A stretch of DNA of 64,000 bases from JAIQFL01 sp035501495 (GTDB lineage Bacteria > Acidobacteriota > Terriglobia > Bryobacterales > Bryobacteraceae). A program made the position numbers and the translations under genes. The stretch lies in assembly GCA_035501495.1 (NCBI GenBank), contig DATJWB010000067.1, forward strand, positions 3,297 to 67,296, given 5' to 3'. This document shows, in pieces, positions 17,162 to 25,204 of the stretch (positions are counted from its first letter, which is position 1; every line of letters begins with the position of its first letter). Below the pieces are notes generated by a model. The model saw only the letters and a program-made list of their open reading frames with translations, was not told the origin of the DNA and made no database searches.

Positions 17162-19567
17162 ATGCGATACGGCTACTTCGACAACCAAAACCGCGAGTAC
17201 GTCATCGAGCGTCCGGATGTGCCGGTCTCGTGGACCAATTACCTGGGCGTCAAGGATCTTTGCACGGTGATCTCGCACAATGCCGGCGGGTATTCGTTCT
17301 TCCGCGGCGCCGAGCATCAACGCGTCACGCGGTTCCGCGCCAACGGGGTCCCGCTCGACCGTCCGGGGCACTACTGCTACCTGCGCGACGACCAGACCGG
17401 CGAGTACTGGACGATCTCGTGGCAGCCGGCCGGCAAAGACCTGGCGCGCGCCCGTTATGAGTGCCGGCATGGCCTGTCCTACTCGCGCTTTTCCTGCGAC
17501 TATCAGGACATCCACGCGGAGCAGACCGTCTTCATCCCGCCCGAAGACGATGTCGAACTGTGGGACGTCCGCATCCGCAACACCGGCACCACGGCGCGCG
17601 AGTTGAGCGTCTTCTCCTACGTGGAGTTCTCCTTCCACCACATCGAGATCGACAATCAGAACCTGCAGATGAGCTTGTATGCCGCCGGCTCGAGCTGCCA
17701 GGACGGCATCATCGAGTACGACTTTTTCTACGAGCCGTGGACGTTCCATTACTTCGCCGCGAGCTTCGACCCCGATAGCTACGACAGCCTGCGCGACAGC
17801 TTCCTGGGACTCTACCGGACCGAGACCAACCCCATTGCCGTGGAGCGCGGCGAGTGCGGCAACCGGTCCGAACTGGGCGGGAATCATTGCGGAGCGCTGC
17901 ACAAGCGGCTGACACTGGCTCCCGGTGAGGAAGCGCGCGTGATTTTCATGCTCGGGGTGGGCTCCCGTGCCAAGGGCCGCGAGATCAGGGCACGCTACTC
18001 CGACGCGGGCAATGTAGATGTCGCGTTCGCAGCGCTGCGCAACTACTGGCAGCAGAAACTGGCCGTCTTCCAGTGCCGCACGCCGCACCCGGGCCTCGAC
18101 ACCATGATCAACACCTGGACGCTTTACCAGGCGGAGACCTGCGTGGTGTGGTCGCGCTTCGCGTCGTTCATCGAGGTTGGGGGGCGCACCGGCTTGGGAT
18201 ACCGCGATACGTCGCAGGACGTGATGAGCGTGGTGCACACCAATCCGGAGAAGTGCCGGCAGCGGATCATCGAGCTATTGAAGGGACAGGTGAGGCGGGG
18301 ATACGGCTTGCACCTGTTCGACCCCGACTGGTTCGATCCGGCGAAACAGAAGGCGCCGAAGTTCAAGTCGCCGACGGTAACTCCCGCGCCGGATCGCAAG
18401 AGCATCGTCCACGGGCTGGCCGACGTCTGCTCGGACGATGCGCTGTGGCTGGTGGTTTCCGTTTGCGAGTACGTGAAAGAGACGGGCGAGACGGCCCTGT
18501 TCGACGAGGTGGTGCCGTTCGCCGACGAGGGCGAGGCCACGGTCTACGAACACCTCAAGCGGGCGCTGGATTTCTCGGCCGAACAGGTGGGGCCGACGGG
18601 CATCTGCAAGGGTCTGCGGGCGGATTGGAACGACTGCCTCAATCTCGGCGGGGGCGAAAGCGCCATGGTCTCGTTCCTGCACCACTGGGCGTTGCGTGCG
18701 TTCGTCGAGGCGGCACGTCATCTCGGCCGCGAGGACGATGCCCACGAGTATTGCATCCTGGCCGAGAGGGTACGAACGGCGTGCGAGCGCGAGTTATGGG
18801 ACGGCGAGTGGTACATCCGTGGCATCACCGCCAAGGGTGTGAAGATCGGGACGCGCGAGAGCGAAGAGGGTAAGGTCTTCATCGAGAGCAATACCTGGGC
18901 GGTAGTTTCCGATGCGGCATCGCCCGAGCGCGGAGCCTCCTGCATGGACGCGGTGGACCAACACCTGTACTCGCCGTTCGGCATCCACCTGTTGTGGCCG
19001 GCCTTCTCGAAGCCCAACGACGATATCGGATTCGTGGCGCGGGTCTACAAGGGCATCAAGGAGAACGCCGCGATCTTCAGCCACCCCAATCCGTGGGCGG
19101 TGATTGCGGAGTGCAAGCTGGGGCGCGGCAGCCGCGCCATGAAGTTCTACGATGCGCTGCTGCCTTACCATCAGAACGATCTCATCGAGATCCGCGAGGC
19201 CGAGCCGTACTCCTACTGTCAGTTTGTGATGGGAAGGGACCACACCGCCTACGGCCGCGCGCGGCATCCCTGGCTGACCGGCAGCGGCGGGTGGAATTAC
19301 ACCGCCGCCACGCGGTGGATCCTGGGAGTCCGGCTGACGTTCGATGGGCTGATCGTGGATCCGTGCATTCCGCCGGCATGGAAGGCGTTCGAGGTGGTGC
19401 GGCGCTGGCGCGGGGCGACGTTCCGGATCTCGGTGCATAATCCTGACGGCGTGGAGAAGGGCGTGAAGAGCGTGACTCTGGACGGAGGGTTCGTCGCGGG
19501 CGCAATTCCGCCACAGTCTCCGGGATCGGTGCACGAGGTGGAAGTGGTAATGGGTGTGCAGCACTGA
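17162..19567 (+). CDS. chbP: N,N'-diacetylchitobiose phosphorylase (GH94)
   Basis: An 801-residue GH94 enzyme that splits (GlcNAc)2 with phosphate into GlcNAc-1-phosphate and GlcNAc in the cytoplasm. It matches, as I recall it, the characterised Vibrio proteolyticus enzyme in length and in long conserved blocks: MRYGYFDNQNREYVI at the N-terminus, NAGGYSFF, EVGGRTGLGYRDTSQD, GLRADWNDCLNLGGGES (residues ~485-500, containing the catalytic Asp), AIFSHPNPW and PWLTGSGGWNY. These blocks, rather than generic GH94 identity, point to chitobiose and not cellobiose. AGGA lies just before ATG 17162. It is the last gene of the operon with the AmpG-like importer and the mutase fusion. Confidence 0.92.
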   Translation: MRYGYFDNQNREYVIERPDVPVSWTNYLGVKDLCTVISHNAGGYSFFRGAEHQRVTRFRANGVPLDRPGHYCYLRDDQTGEYWTISWQPAGKDLARARYECRHGLSYSRFSCDYQDIHAEQTVFIPPEDDVELWDVRIRNTGTTARELSVFSYVEFSFHHIEIDNQNLQMSLYAAGSSCQDGIIEYDFFYEPWTFHYFAASFDPDSYDSLRDSFLGLYRTETNPIAVERGECGNRSELGGNHCGALHKRLTLAPGEEARVIFMLGVGSRAKGREIRARYSDAGNVDVAFAALRNYWQQKLAVFQCRTPHPGLDTMINTWTLYQAETCVVWSRFASFIEVGGRTGLGYRDTSQDVMSVVHTNPEKCRQRIIELLKGQVRRGYGLHLFDPDWFDPAKQKAPKFKSPTVTPAPDRKSIVHGLADVCSDDALWLVVSVCEYVKETGETALFDEVVPFADEGEATVYEHLKRALDFSAEQVGPTGICKGLRADWNDCLNLGGGESAMVSFLHHWALRAFVEAARHLGREDDAHEYCILAERVRTACERELWDGEWYIRGITAKGVKIGTRESEEGKVFIESNTWAVVSDAASPERGASCMDAVDQHLYSPFGIHLLWPAFSKPNDDIGFVARVYKGIKENAAIFSHPNPWAVIAECKLGRGSRAMKFYDALLPYHQNDLIEIREAEPYSYCQFVMGRDHTAYGRARHPWLTGSGGWNYTAATRWILGVRLTFDGLIVDPCIPPAWKAFEVVRRWRGATFRISVHNPDGVEKGVKSVTLDGGFVAGAIPPQSPGSVHEVEVVMGVQH

Positions 19568-20060
19568 GGATCGGAAAGAAGAGACACTAAGGCTGGAAAG
19601 TAGAGGTCGAAGCGGCGGCGTTGCAGGCGGCCGGCCGTTTGGAAGATATCCCCGTTCGAGGTAGATATGCGTTCCTCGTACCAGCCGCCCAGATGTTTTT
19701 CGGGCCGTTGCCGGCCCTCTCTGATTACCCGATGTCTTGCGACCAAAGGCAACCGATGGATTCGAACCCGTGGTCTCCCGCCGGCCTATGGACCGGCCTA
19801 CTGGGAGATCAGATTCCACCTGAAATGCAACGTATCCTGGCCAGGATAAAGCTTGTTGCGGCCTGCGCGGTGGGGCGCAAACCTCTTTGACAATTCCAAA
19901 ATAGCAGGCGGTGTCAAGCGGAGCAGGGCCGGAAGGCAACCGTGGGAATGCGGCCCCCATTTGGATTGAGACATTTACGAAGAAGAAAAAAATCTCGAAG
20001 ATCTGTCACTGCTCAACAGAAGCAGACTGACTGCACTATAATAGCGCTCACTCGTTTCGG
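19568..20060. other. Intergenic region without a supported gene
   Basis: About 490 nt with no convincing coding sequence; an 89-codon open frame at 19621-19890 has no ribosome site and no recognisable features. The segment at 19750-19820 contains, on the minus strand, a T-loop-like GGGTTCGAATCC and a GC-rich stem, but the T-stem and acceptor do not pair as in a tRNA. A TATAAT at 20037-20042 precedes the truncated kinase. Confidence 0.5.
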
Positions 20061-20840
20061 AGCGCTGTAGTCTACGATGTTGGGGAGGAGGAGGATTCCG
20101 CGCCGTACCAGGTTATGGAGTTACTCGAGGGGCGAAGCCTGAGAGACGCGATCGACAACCGAGCGCCGTTTTCCGTTGCGGAGAAGGCGGGGATCCTGGG
20201 AGAGATTGCGCGGAGCCTCGCGTATGCGCACCGGTCGGGCGTCATCCATCGGGACATCAAGCCTGCGAACATCATGCTCCTGGCGAATGGCGGGGTGAAG
20301 ATTCTCGACTTCGGCATTGGCGGAACCCTGGCTCCCGGTGTGACCCGGCAGACATCGGCCGACATCACAACAGGCACCCCGGAGTACATGGCGCCGGAGC
20401 AATATGAAGGCCGGGGCGCCAGGGCGCTCAGCGACATTTATGCGTTTGGGGTGGTGGCGTATGAGTGGTTGACGGGCGTGCAGCCGTTTCGCGGCGCCAA
20501 TCCGGCCAACACCATGTCGATGGTGATGAACACGATTCCGCCGCCCGTGCGGATGCTGTCGGCGGACTGTCCCGAGGCGCTGGAATCGGTGGTGCGGATG
20601 TGTATGGCGAAGAGGCCGGCGGAGCGCTACCGGAGCATGGAGGAAGTGTTGTTCGACCTGGGACCGATCGAAGCGGCGTTCCGCAAGGATCGCGTGGACG
20701 GGATGGTGGCGGAGGCCCAACGATTGCTGGAGGCAGGCGATTCGGACTCCGCACAGCGGGTGTTGGGGCGGGCATTGGAACTGGAGCCCGGGCATCCGGC
20801 GGGTCAGGAACTTCGCAGGCGTATGCAGCGCGGGCGCTAG
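20061..20840 (+). pseudogene. Ser/Thr protein kinase remnant lacking the N-lobe
   Basis: The only start codon is ATG 20115 (MELLEGRSLRDAI), giving 241 residues that contain the hinge, the catalytic loop HRDIKPANIM, DFG (LDFGIG), the APE region (EYMAPEQYEG) and the C-lobe, followed by a short TPR-like tail. The Gly-rich loop and the VAIK Lys are missing. Homology continues in frame upstream of the ATG (AVVYDVGEEEDSAPYQV from ~20064) until an in-frame stop at 20028, so the original gene was longer and has lost its 5' part. It is probably inactive as a kinase, although a binding role of the shortened protein cannot be excluded. Confidence 0.75.
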
Positions 20841-20959
20841 AGGCGCTGTGCCGGGTCAGAGTGAAGTGGAGTGATGCACGTCCCCTGACGCTGACGCGAT
20901 GGCGAATCAGGCTTCGCCAAAACGGGCCAACTCCCTCTCCTCTGTATGAAATATAATCT

Positions 20960-22153
20960 GTGCAGGGCACTGATGTGTATTGCACACCGTTTCGCTGGAA
21001 GGCGATCTACAGGTCGTTACGTGCCACGCTGCTTGCGGCCATTTGCGTAATGGCCGGCGCCGTATCGAGTGCCCAATCCACCACCAAACCTCAACCGGCC
21101 ACGGCTGCCCTATTGCAGGCCTTTGAGACGCACGAGATCGTCGCTCTCGGCGAAATGCACGGCAACCAGCAGTTGTACGAGTGGCTGCGCTCGCTTGTGA
21201 CCAGCCCGGCTTTCGCGGACCGGGTGGATGACATTGTGATGGAGTTTGGGAATTCACTTTACCAGCGATCGATAGACCGGTATATCGGCGGTCAGGATGT
21301 TCCGCTCGAGCAGGTGCAGAAAGCCTGGCGAAATATGGTGGGGGCAATCGGCCCACCTTCGCCGGTGTACGAATCGCTATACAAGGCGGTGCGCGGCAGC
21401 AACCTGAACCGGCGCGGCAAACATCAGATCCGAATGTTATGCGGCGATCCTTATATCGATTGGGAAAAGGTGAAGGACATCGAGGACGTCGGTCCATTTC
21501 TATCGCATCGCGACGAATGGTACACGCAGGTTGTGAAGGATGAAGTTTTGGCGAAACACCATCGAGCGCTTTTGATCATCGGGAGCGGCCATCTTTTGCG
21601 ACGCAATGGGCCAGGTTACATCGAGCAACAGTTGCGCGAGGGTGGCGCGAACCCTTACCTGATTCTGGCAGGTACAAACACGATTGGCACCGGCGAAATC
21701 GAGCATCGATTCGACTCCTGGAACGCGCCGGCGATGGCCTCAACCTCCGCAGGGTGGGTCGGCGAATTACCGGCGGTACCCATCACCTCGGGTGGAGGGT
21801 CCGGGGCCGGCCGGCCGGCGAGCGGAGGAGCGCAGGGTGGGCCACCTCCCGTCCTTCCCGCACTGCGGCTCCAGGATGCTGCTGATGCACTTCTGTACCT
21901 TGGTCCCGCCGACAGTCTGATGCAAATTTACATGGGACGCGCGGAACTGGAAGGCACCGCTTACGGTGCCGAACAAATCAGGCGCTTTAACATCATCTTC
22001 GGGCATCCGATCAATTTCATTCCTGACCAGGCCGAAGTTCCGCAGTTTTCTTCTCCGCACATGAGTGGCGGCACCAGCGGCGTTCCGCCGGCACCTCCAG
22101 CGATGCCGAAGAGCTTTCGCGATCCGCTGCCGCCGCGTCCACCATCCCAATAA
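20960..22153 (+). CDS. Secreted EreA/ChaN-like protein, Pro-rich C-terminus
   Basis: About 397 residues. A signal peptide (ATLLAAICVMAGAVSSAQ) is followed by a domain with ALGEMHGNQQ, a later IVMEFGNSLYQ and IGSGHLLR, the pattern of His/Glu residues found in the erythromycin esterase / ChaN-like (haem-binding uptake) superfamily. The last ~60 residues are rich in Gly, Pro and Ser. GTG 20960 is the longest start; a GTG at 20975 is equally plausible because a TATAAT at 20952-20957 would start transcription near 20964. Enzyme activity and substrate cannot be told from sequence. Confidence 0.72.
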   Translation: MQGTDVYCTPFRWKAIYRSLRATLLAAICVMAGAVSSAQSTTKPQPATAALLQAFETHEIVALGEMHGNQQLYEWLRSLVTSPAFADRVDDIVMEFGNSLYQRSIDRYIGGQDVPLEQVQKAWRNMVGAIGPPSPVYESLYKAVRGSNLNRRGKHQIRMLCGDPYIDWEKVKDIEDVGPFLSHRDEWYTQVVKDEVLAKHHRALLIIGSGHLLRRNGPGYIEQQLREGGANPYLILAGTNTIGTGEIEHRFDSWNAPAMASTSAGWVGELPAVPITSGGGSGAGRPASGGAQGGPPPVLPALRLQDAADALLYLGPADSLMQIYMGRAELEGTAYGAEQIRRFNIIFGHPINFIPDQAEVPQFSSPHMSGGTSGVPPAPPAMPKSFRDPLPPRPPSQ

Positions 22154-22170
22154 TCAGGTACCCGGCAGAC

Positions 22171-22200
22171 AAAAAAGCGGCGCCGTACGAACGGCGCCGC
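22171..22200 (-). terminator. Rho-independent terminator of the second paralogue
   Basis: A 10-bp perfect stem with a 4-nt loop (GCGGCGCCGT / ACGGCGCCGC, 22177-22200), followed on the minus strand by six T (22176-22171). It ends the minus-strand small secreted protein and lies between two convergent genes. The stem shares the GGCGCCG core of the terminator after the first paralogue. Confidence 0.85.
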
Positions 22201-22236
22201 GTAGCATTTGAAGATAGCCGTGTTTGCACCGAAAGG

Positions 22237-22662
22237 TCAGCGGGTCCTGATCATGGCCACCGTCACCATTTGCGTGTGCCGGTACGCGAGCGTGGTGGAC
22301 TGCTTGTAGCTGAAGCGGTCCGCGGCGAATGCCTGTCCGTCCCACAGGCTGGTGAGCGCGCAGCCATCCTCCCAGCACGCGAAACCGATCCGCGGAGCGC
22401 CGGAGTCCTTCCACGCCTTGGGAGGATCCGCCTTCGAACCGGCGACCACCAGCACGGAGCGCTTGGTTTCCAGGTTCTGCACGTAGTATGTCGGGGAGGC
22501 GGCATGCACCGCTCGGATTTCGTAGGAGCCCGGCTCCATGACTGCGCCGCTGGCGCTGAAGGCCATCGGGATCTGGGCTTTGTAGCTCTGGGCCGAGGCA
22601 CTGCCGGCAGCGACTACCAGGGCAGCCGCCGCGATCATCAAACGAGTCGTCGAAGTTGTCAT
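22237..22662 (-). CDS. Small secreted protein with CxxxxC core, paralogue of 9435-9860
   Basis: A 141-residue protein, the same length as the copy at 9.4 kb. The signal peptides are nearly identical (TTRLMIAAAALVVAAGSASA), and the mature parts share the MAFSASGAVMEPGSYEI region, QNLETK, KAWKDSG and the core CWEDGCALTSLWDG. The start at 22662 follows GGAGAGACGACA. It diverges from the sigma-54 activator gene at 22867; the 204-nt gap holds a sigma-54 promoter and two palindromes. The conserved 5' region and terminator show that a whole transcription unit was duplicated. Function unknown; secretion and strict regulation suggest an envelope or stress role. Confidence 0.87.
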   Translation of the reverse strand: MTTSTTRLMIAAAALVVAAGSASAQSYKAQIPMAFSASGAVMEPGSYEIRAVHAASPTYYVQNLETKRSVLVVAGSKADPPKAWKDSGAPRIGFACWEDGCALTSLWDGQAFAADRFSYKQSTTLAYRHTQMVTVAMIRTR

Positions 22663-22727
22663 TGTCGTCTCTCCTTGGGGCCGCCCTGTCCGGGGCCGGC
22701 TTTGAATTGTCTTACGGGACTCTCTAT

Positions 22728-22744
22728 GGCAAGCTCGGTGCCAA
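22728..22744 (-). promoter_or_regulatory. Sigma-54 type (-24/-12) promoter
   Basis: On the minus strand TTGGCACCGAGCTTGCC matches the RpoN consensus almost completely, with GG and GC exactly 10 nt apart. Transcription would begin near 22717, giving a ~55-nt leader before the ATG at 22662. The leader length equals that of the 9.4-kb paralogue. Confidence 0.75.
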
Positions 22745-22794
22745 ACTGTAAGTGATTGTAAATATGGAACTTCATTAATGAGCCAGGCTCGGGA

Positions 22795-22832
22795 ATGAAC
22801 CGCTCGGTTCATCCCCGCGAACCAGTCCGTTC
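22795..22832 (-). promoter_or_regulatory. Paired palindromes, candidate activator-binding sites (copy 2)
   Basis: Two inverted repeats GAAC-N6-GTTC: 22797-22810 (within the 18-bp palindrome ATGAACCGCTCGGTTCAT) and 22819-22832 (GAACCAGTCCGTTC). Centres are 22 bp apart and lie ~87 and ~109 bp upstream of the predicted transcription start, exactly as in copy 1. They sit 35 nt before the activator's own start codon, so autoregulation is likely. Confidence 0.7.
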
Positions 22833-22866
22833 AGCGCTCTCATAACCTGCTACACTGACACGCGGC

Positions 22867-24222
22867 ATGATGTCGCAGCCCGCGCCGCAATCACCCGAAC
22901 ACACACTCCTGCAGGCATGTTCGCTGCTGTTTCTGGTTCGGGCGCTGGCGCGGTCACGAGACGAGGAGCAGCGGATCATCTGGGAGGAGCAGATCGTGAG
23001 GCTGATCGGCGACCTGGTGCCGTGTTCCGGCGGCGCGGTGGTGTTGGGATCGGAGCCGGTGGAGGTATCTGAGGACTGTGTGGTTCTTCCACTCGAGGTG
23101 CGCGGCGAGGTCGGCGGCCATCTGGCGGTGTGGTTTTCTCCCGAAGAGGCCGAGCGGATGGCCGGCCATCGCGAGACTTTGACCGCCGTGGCGACGTTGG
23201 CGGCGGCGGCTCTTGAAAATGTAAGCGATGTCGATGGGCTTCGTGCCGAGAACCGGCTCTTGCGCGAACAGCTTGACGGCCCCCCGACCGGGATTATCGG
23301 AAAGACACCGGGGATTCAGAAGCTGCTGGAGATGATAGCGCGCGTGGCTCCCCAGAATGCCTCGGTACTGGTTCTGGGGGAAAGCGGCACCGGCAAGGAA
23401 CTGGTGGCGCGTGCCATCCACCAGCTCAGCCCGCGGTCGGAGCAGCCATTCGTGGCGATCAATTGCGCGGCGCTTACCGATACGTTGCTGGAGAGCGAAT
23501 TATTCGGCCATGAGAAGGGCGCATTCACGGGCGCCGCCGCGCAGAAGAAGGGCAAGCTCGAACTGGCCGAAGGCGGTACGGTCTTCCTGGACGAGATCGG
23601 CGAGATGGCTCCGTTGCTGCAGGCCAAACTGCTGCGCGTTCTGCAGCAGCGGGAGTTCGAGCGGGTGGGCGGGGTGCGGACGTTGAAGCTGGACGTTCGC
23701 ATCGTGGCGGCGACCAACCGTGACCTGGCCGCCGAGGCGCGGCGCGGGGCTTTTCGCGAAGACCTCTATCACCGCCTGAACGTGGTGTCGCTGCGGGTGC
23801 CGCCGCTGCGCGAGCGGCCGGGGGACGTTCTCCTGCTGGCGCGGCATTTCCTCGATCTGGCTCGAGCGCGGTGCCGGCGTCGGGTGGAAGGGATTTCGCC
23901 CGAAGCGGAGCGTTATCTGCTGGCGTACGCCTGGCCGGGCAATGTGCGCGAGTTGGAGAACGCGATTGAGCGGGCGGTGGTGTTAGGCCAGTCCGAAATG
24001 CTGTTGGCGGAAGACCTGCCGGATTCGATTCTGGACGGAGCTTCGACGGCGGCGGTGCCGGGAGCCTTGCAAACCTCGGTGACCCAGACGAAGCGCGAAC
24101 TGATTCTCTCCGCATGGCGGGAGAGCGGCGGCGATCACAACCGCGCCGCGGCGATATTGAAGATCCATCCGAACTCGCTTCGCCGCCTGATCCGCATGCT
24201 GAACCTGCGCGACTGCCTGTAA
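22867..24222 (+). CDS. Sigma-54-dependent transcriptional activator (GAF-like / AAA+ / Fis HTH)
   Basis: A 451-residue bacterial enhancer-binding protein. Residues ~1-130 resemble a GAF sensor domain rather than a receiver, so it probably senses a ligand or redox signal instead of being phosphorylated. The AAA+ domain has Walker A GESGTGKE, the sigma-54 contact loop GAFTGA, Walker B GGTVFLDEIGEM and the downstream RLNVVSLRVPPLRERPGD segment. The C-terminus is a Fis-type helix-turn-helix (HNRAAAILKIHPNSLRRLI). It is transcribed away from the small secreted protein gene; two palindromes lie in the shared promoter region. It most likely drives that gene and the remote paralogue at 9.4 kb. Confidence 0.93.
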   Translation: MMSQPAPQSPEHTLLQACSLLFLVRALARSRDEEQRIIWEEQIVRLIGDLVPCSGGAVVLGSEPVEVSEDCVVLPLEVRGEVGGHLAVWFSPEEAERMAGHRETLTAVATLAAAALENVSDVDGLRAENRLLREQLDGPPTGIIGKTPGIQKLLEMIARVAPQNASVLVLGESGTGKELVARAIHQLSPRSEQPFVAINCAALTDTLLESELFGHEKGAFTGAAAQKKGKLELAEGGTVFLDEIGEMAPLLQAKLLRVLQQREFERVGGVRTLKLDVRIVAATNRDLAAEARRGAFREDLYHRLNVVSLRVPPLRERPGDVLLLARHFLDLARARCRRRVEGISPEAERYLLAYAWPGNVRELENAIERAVVLGQSEMLLAEDLPDSILDGASTAAVPGALQTSVTQTKRELILSAWRESGGDHNRAAAILKIHPNSLRRLIRMLNLRDCL

Positions 24223-24263
24223 GCGGCGAGGTGGGGTGAGGACGTTCCGTACATAATGGTCTT

Positions 24264-25109
24264 ATGATCCGATCTTTGGCAGCCGCGGGAACCGTGCTGG
24301 CCGCGGCGCTGCTCCTGGTCCCGCACACTTCCGACGGTCAGCCCGCGAGACGCAGGAAGCTGCTCGCCTGGGGCGACACGATCACGGCCTACCAGCACGA
24401 TTCGATTTCGCACGCGCTGGCCACGATCGAACGCCTCGGCCGGGAGTCGGGCGCGTTCGATACGTTCATCCGCACGGATTCGCAGTGGATCACCAGGCAG
24501 GCGATTGCGGAGCCTGCCCGCCACACCCACAACCTGAACGATTTCGACGCCATTTTCTTCATGGGCACGGGCGACAACCTCAGCGCCCAGCAGAAGAAGG
24601 ACCTGATGTCCTTCATCAAAGAAGACGGCAAAGGCTTCGTTGGCGCACACACCGGCGATGACGCGTTCTTCGATTGGCCGGAGTTCGGCGAGATGATCGG
24701 CGGCTACTTCGACGACCACCCGTGGGGAGTCTTCGATGCGCCGGTGATCGTGGAGGAGCCGGGCTTTCCCGCCATGAAAGGATTCCCCGCGCGCTTCACC
24801 ATCCACGACGAAATTTACCAGCACAAGAACTTCGACCGCGGCAAGGTGCGCGTGCTGGCCAGCCTGGACGCTTCCAAGTTAGACCTGACGAATCCGAAGG
24901 TCCACCGCACCGACCGCGACTTTCCCGTGGCATGGGCCAAGATGCATGGGAAGGGGCGCGTCTTCTACGCCACTTTCGGACACGCCGATGAGACCTGGGA
25001 CGATCCGCTGGTGCAGAAGATGTATCTGGCGGCGATCCGGTGGGCGATGCGCATGGAGGGGGAAGATGTGACCCCGGGGACGGCGAAGCCCCGAGGCTCG
25101 GACCAGTGA
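24264..25109 (+). CDS. Secreted ThuA-like protein
   Basis: A 281-residue protein with a signal peptide (LAAAGTVLAAALLLVP) and a single ThuA-like (glutamine amidotransferase-related) domain: LNDFDAIFFMGTG, DGKGFVGAHTGDDAF, a GGYFDDHPW segment and the C-terminal AWAKMHGKGRVFYATFGH. ThuA-like proteins of Bacteroidetes, Planctomycetes and Acidobacteria are usually linked to extracellular sugar metabolism, but a biochemical activity is not established for most. It follows the activator gene by 41 nt on the same strand and could be cotranscribed. Confidence 0.85.
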   Translation: MIRSLAAAGTVLAAALLLVPHTSDGQPARRRKLLAWGDTITAYQHDSISHALATIERLGRESGAFDTFIRTDSQWITRQAIAEPARHTHNLNDFDAIFFMGTGDNLSAQQKKDLMSFIKEDGKGFVGAHTGDDAFFDWPEFGEMIGGYFDDHPWGVFDAPVIVEEPGFPAMKGFPARFTIHDEIYQHKNFDRGKVRVLASLDASKLDLTNPKVHRTDRDFPVAWAKMHGKGRVFYATFGHADETWDDPLVQKMYLAAIRWAMRMEGEDVTPGTAKPRGSDQ

Positions 25110-25167
25110 CCGCCCGCTCAGGCTTAGAATTCGGACTCTGGCAACCCCAAGCGACAATGCACGCCCG

Positions 25168-25191
25168 AAAAAGCCTCCCCATGAGTGGGGA
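25168..25191 (-). terminator. Rho-independent terminator of the YceI/barrel operon
   Basis: TCCCCA-TGAG-TGGGGA (25176-25191) with a run of five A just to its left, which reads as GGC-TTTTT after the hairpin on the minus strand. It ends the operon whose last stop codon is at 25205. An almost identical hairpin with a T run lies at 33.07-33.09 kb. Confidence 0.7.
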
Positions 25192-25204
25192 CGCGGCCAC
25201 ATAC

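Noticed and set aside
19741..19815. tRNA-like element on the minus strand (GGGTTCGAATCC with a GC-rich stem upstream)
   Set aside because: The T-stem has at least three mismatches, no acceptor stem pairs, and the would-be anticodon loop lacks T33; not supportable as a tRNA or tmRNA end.
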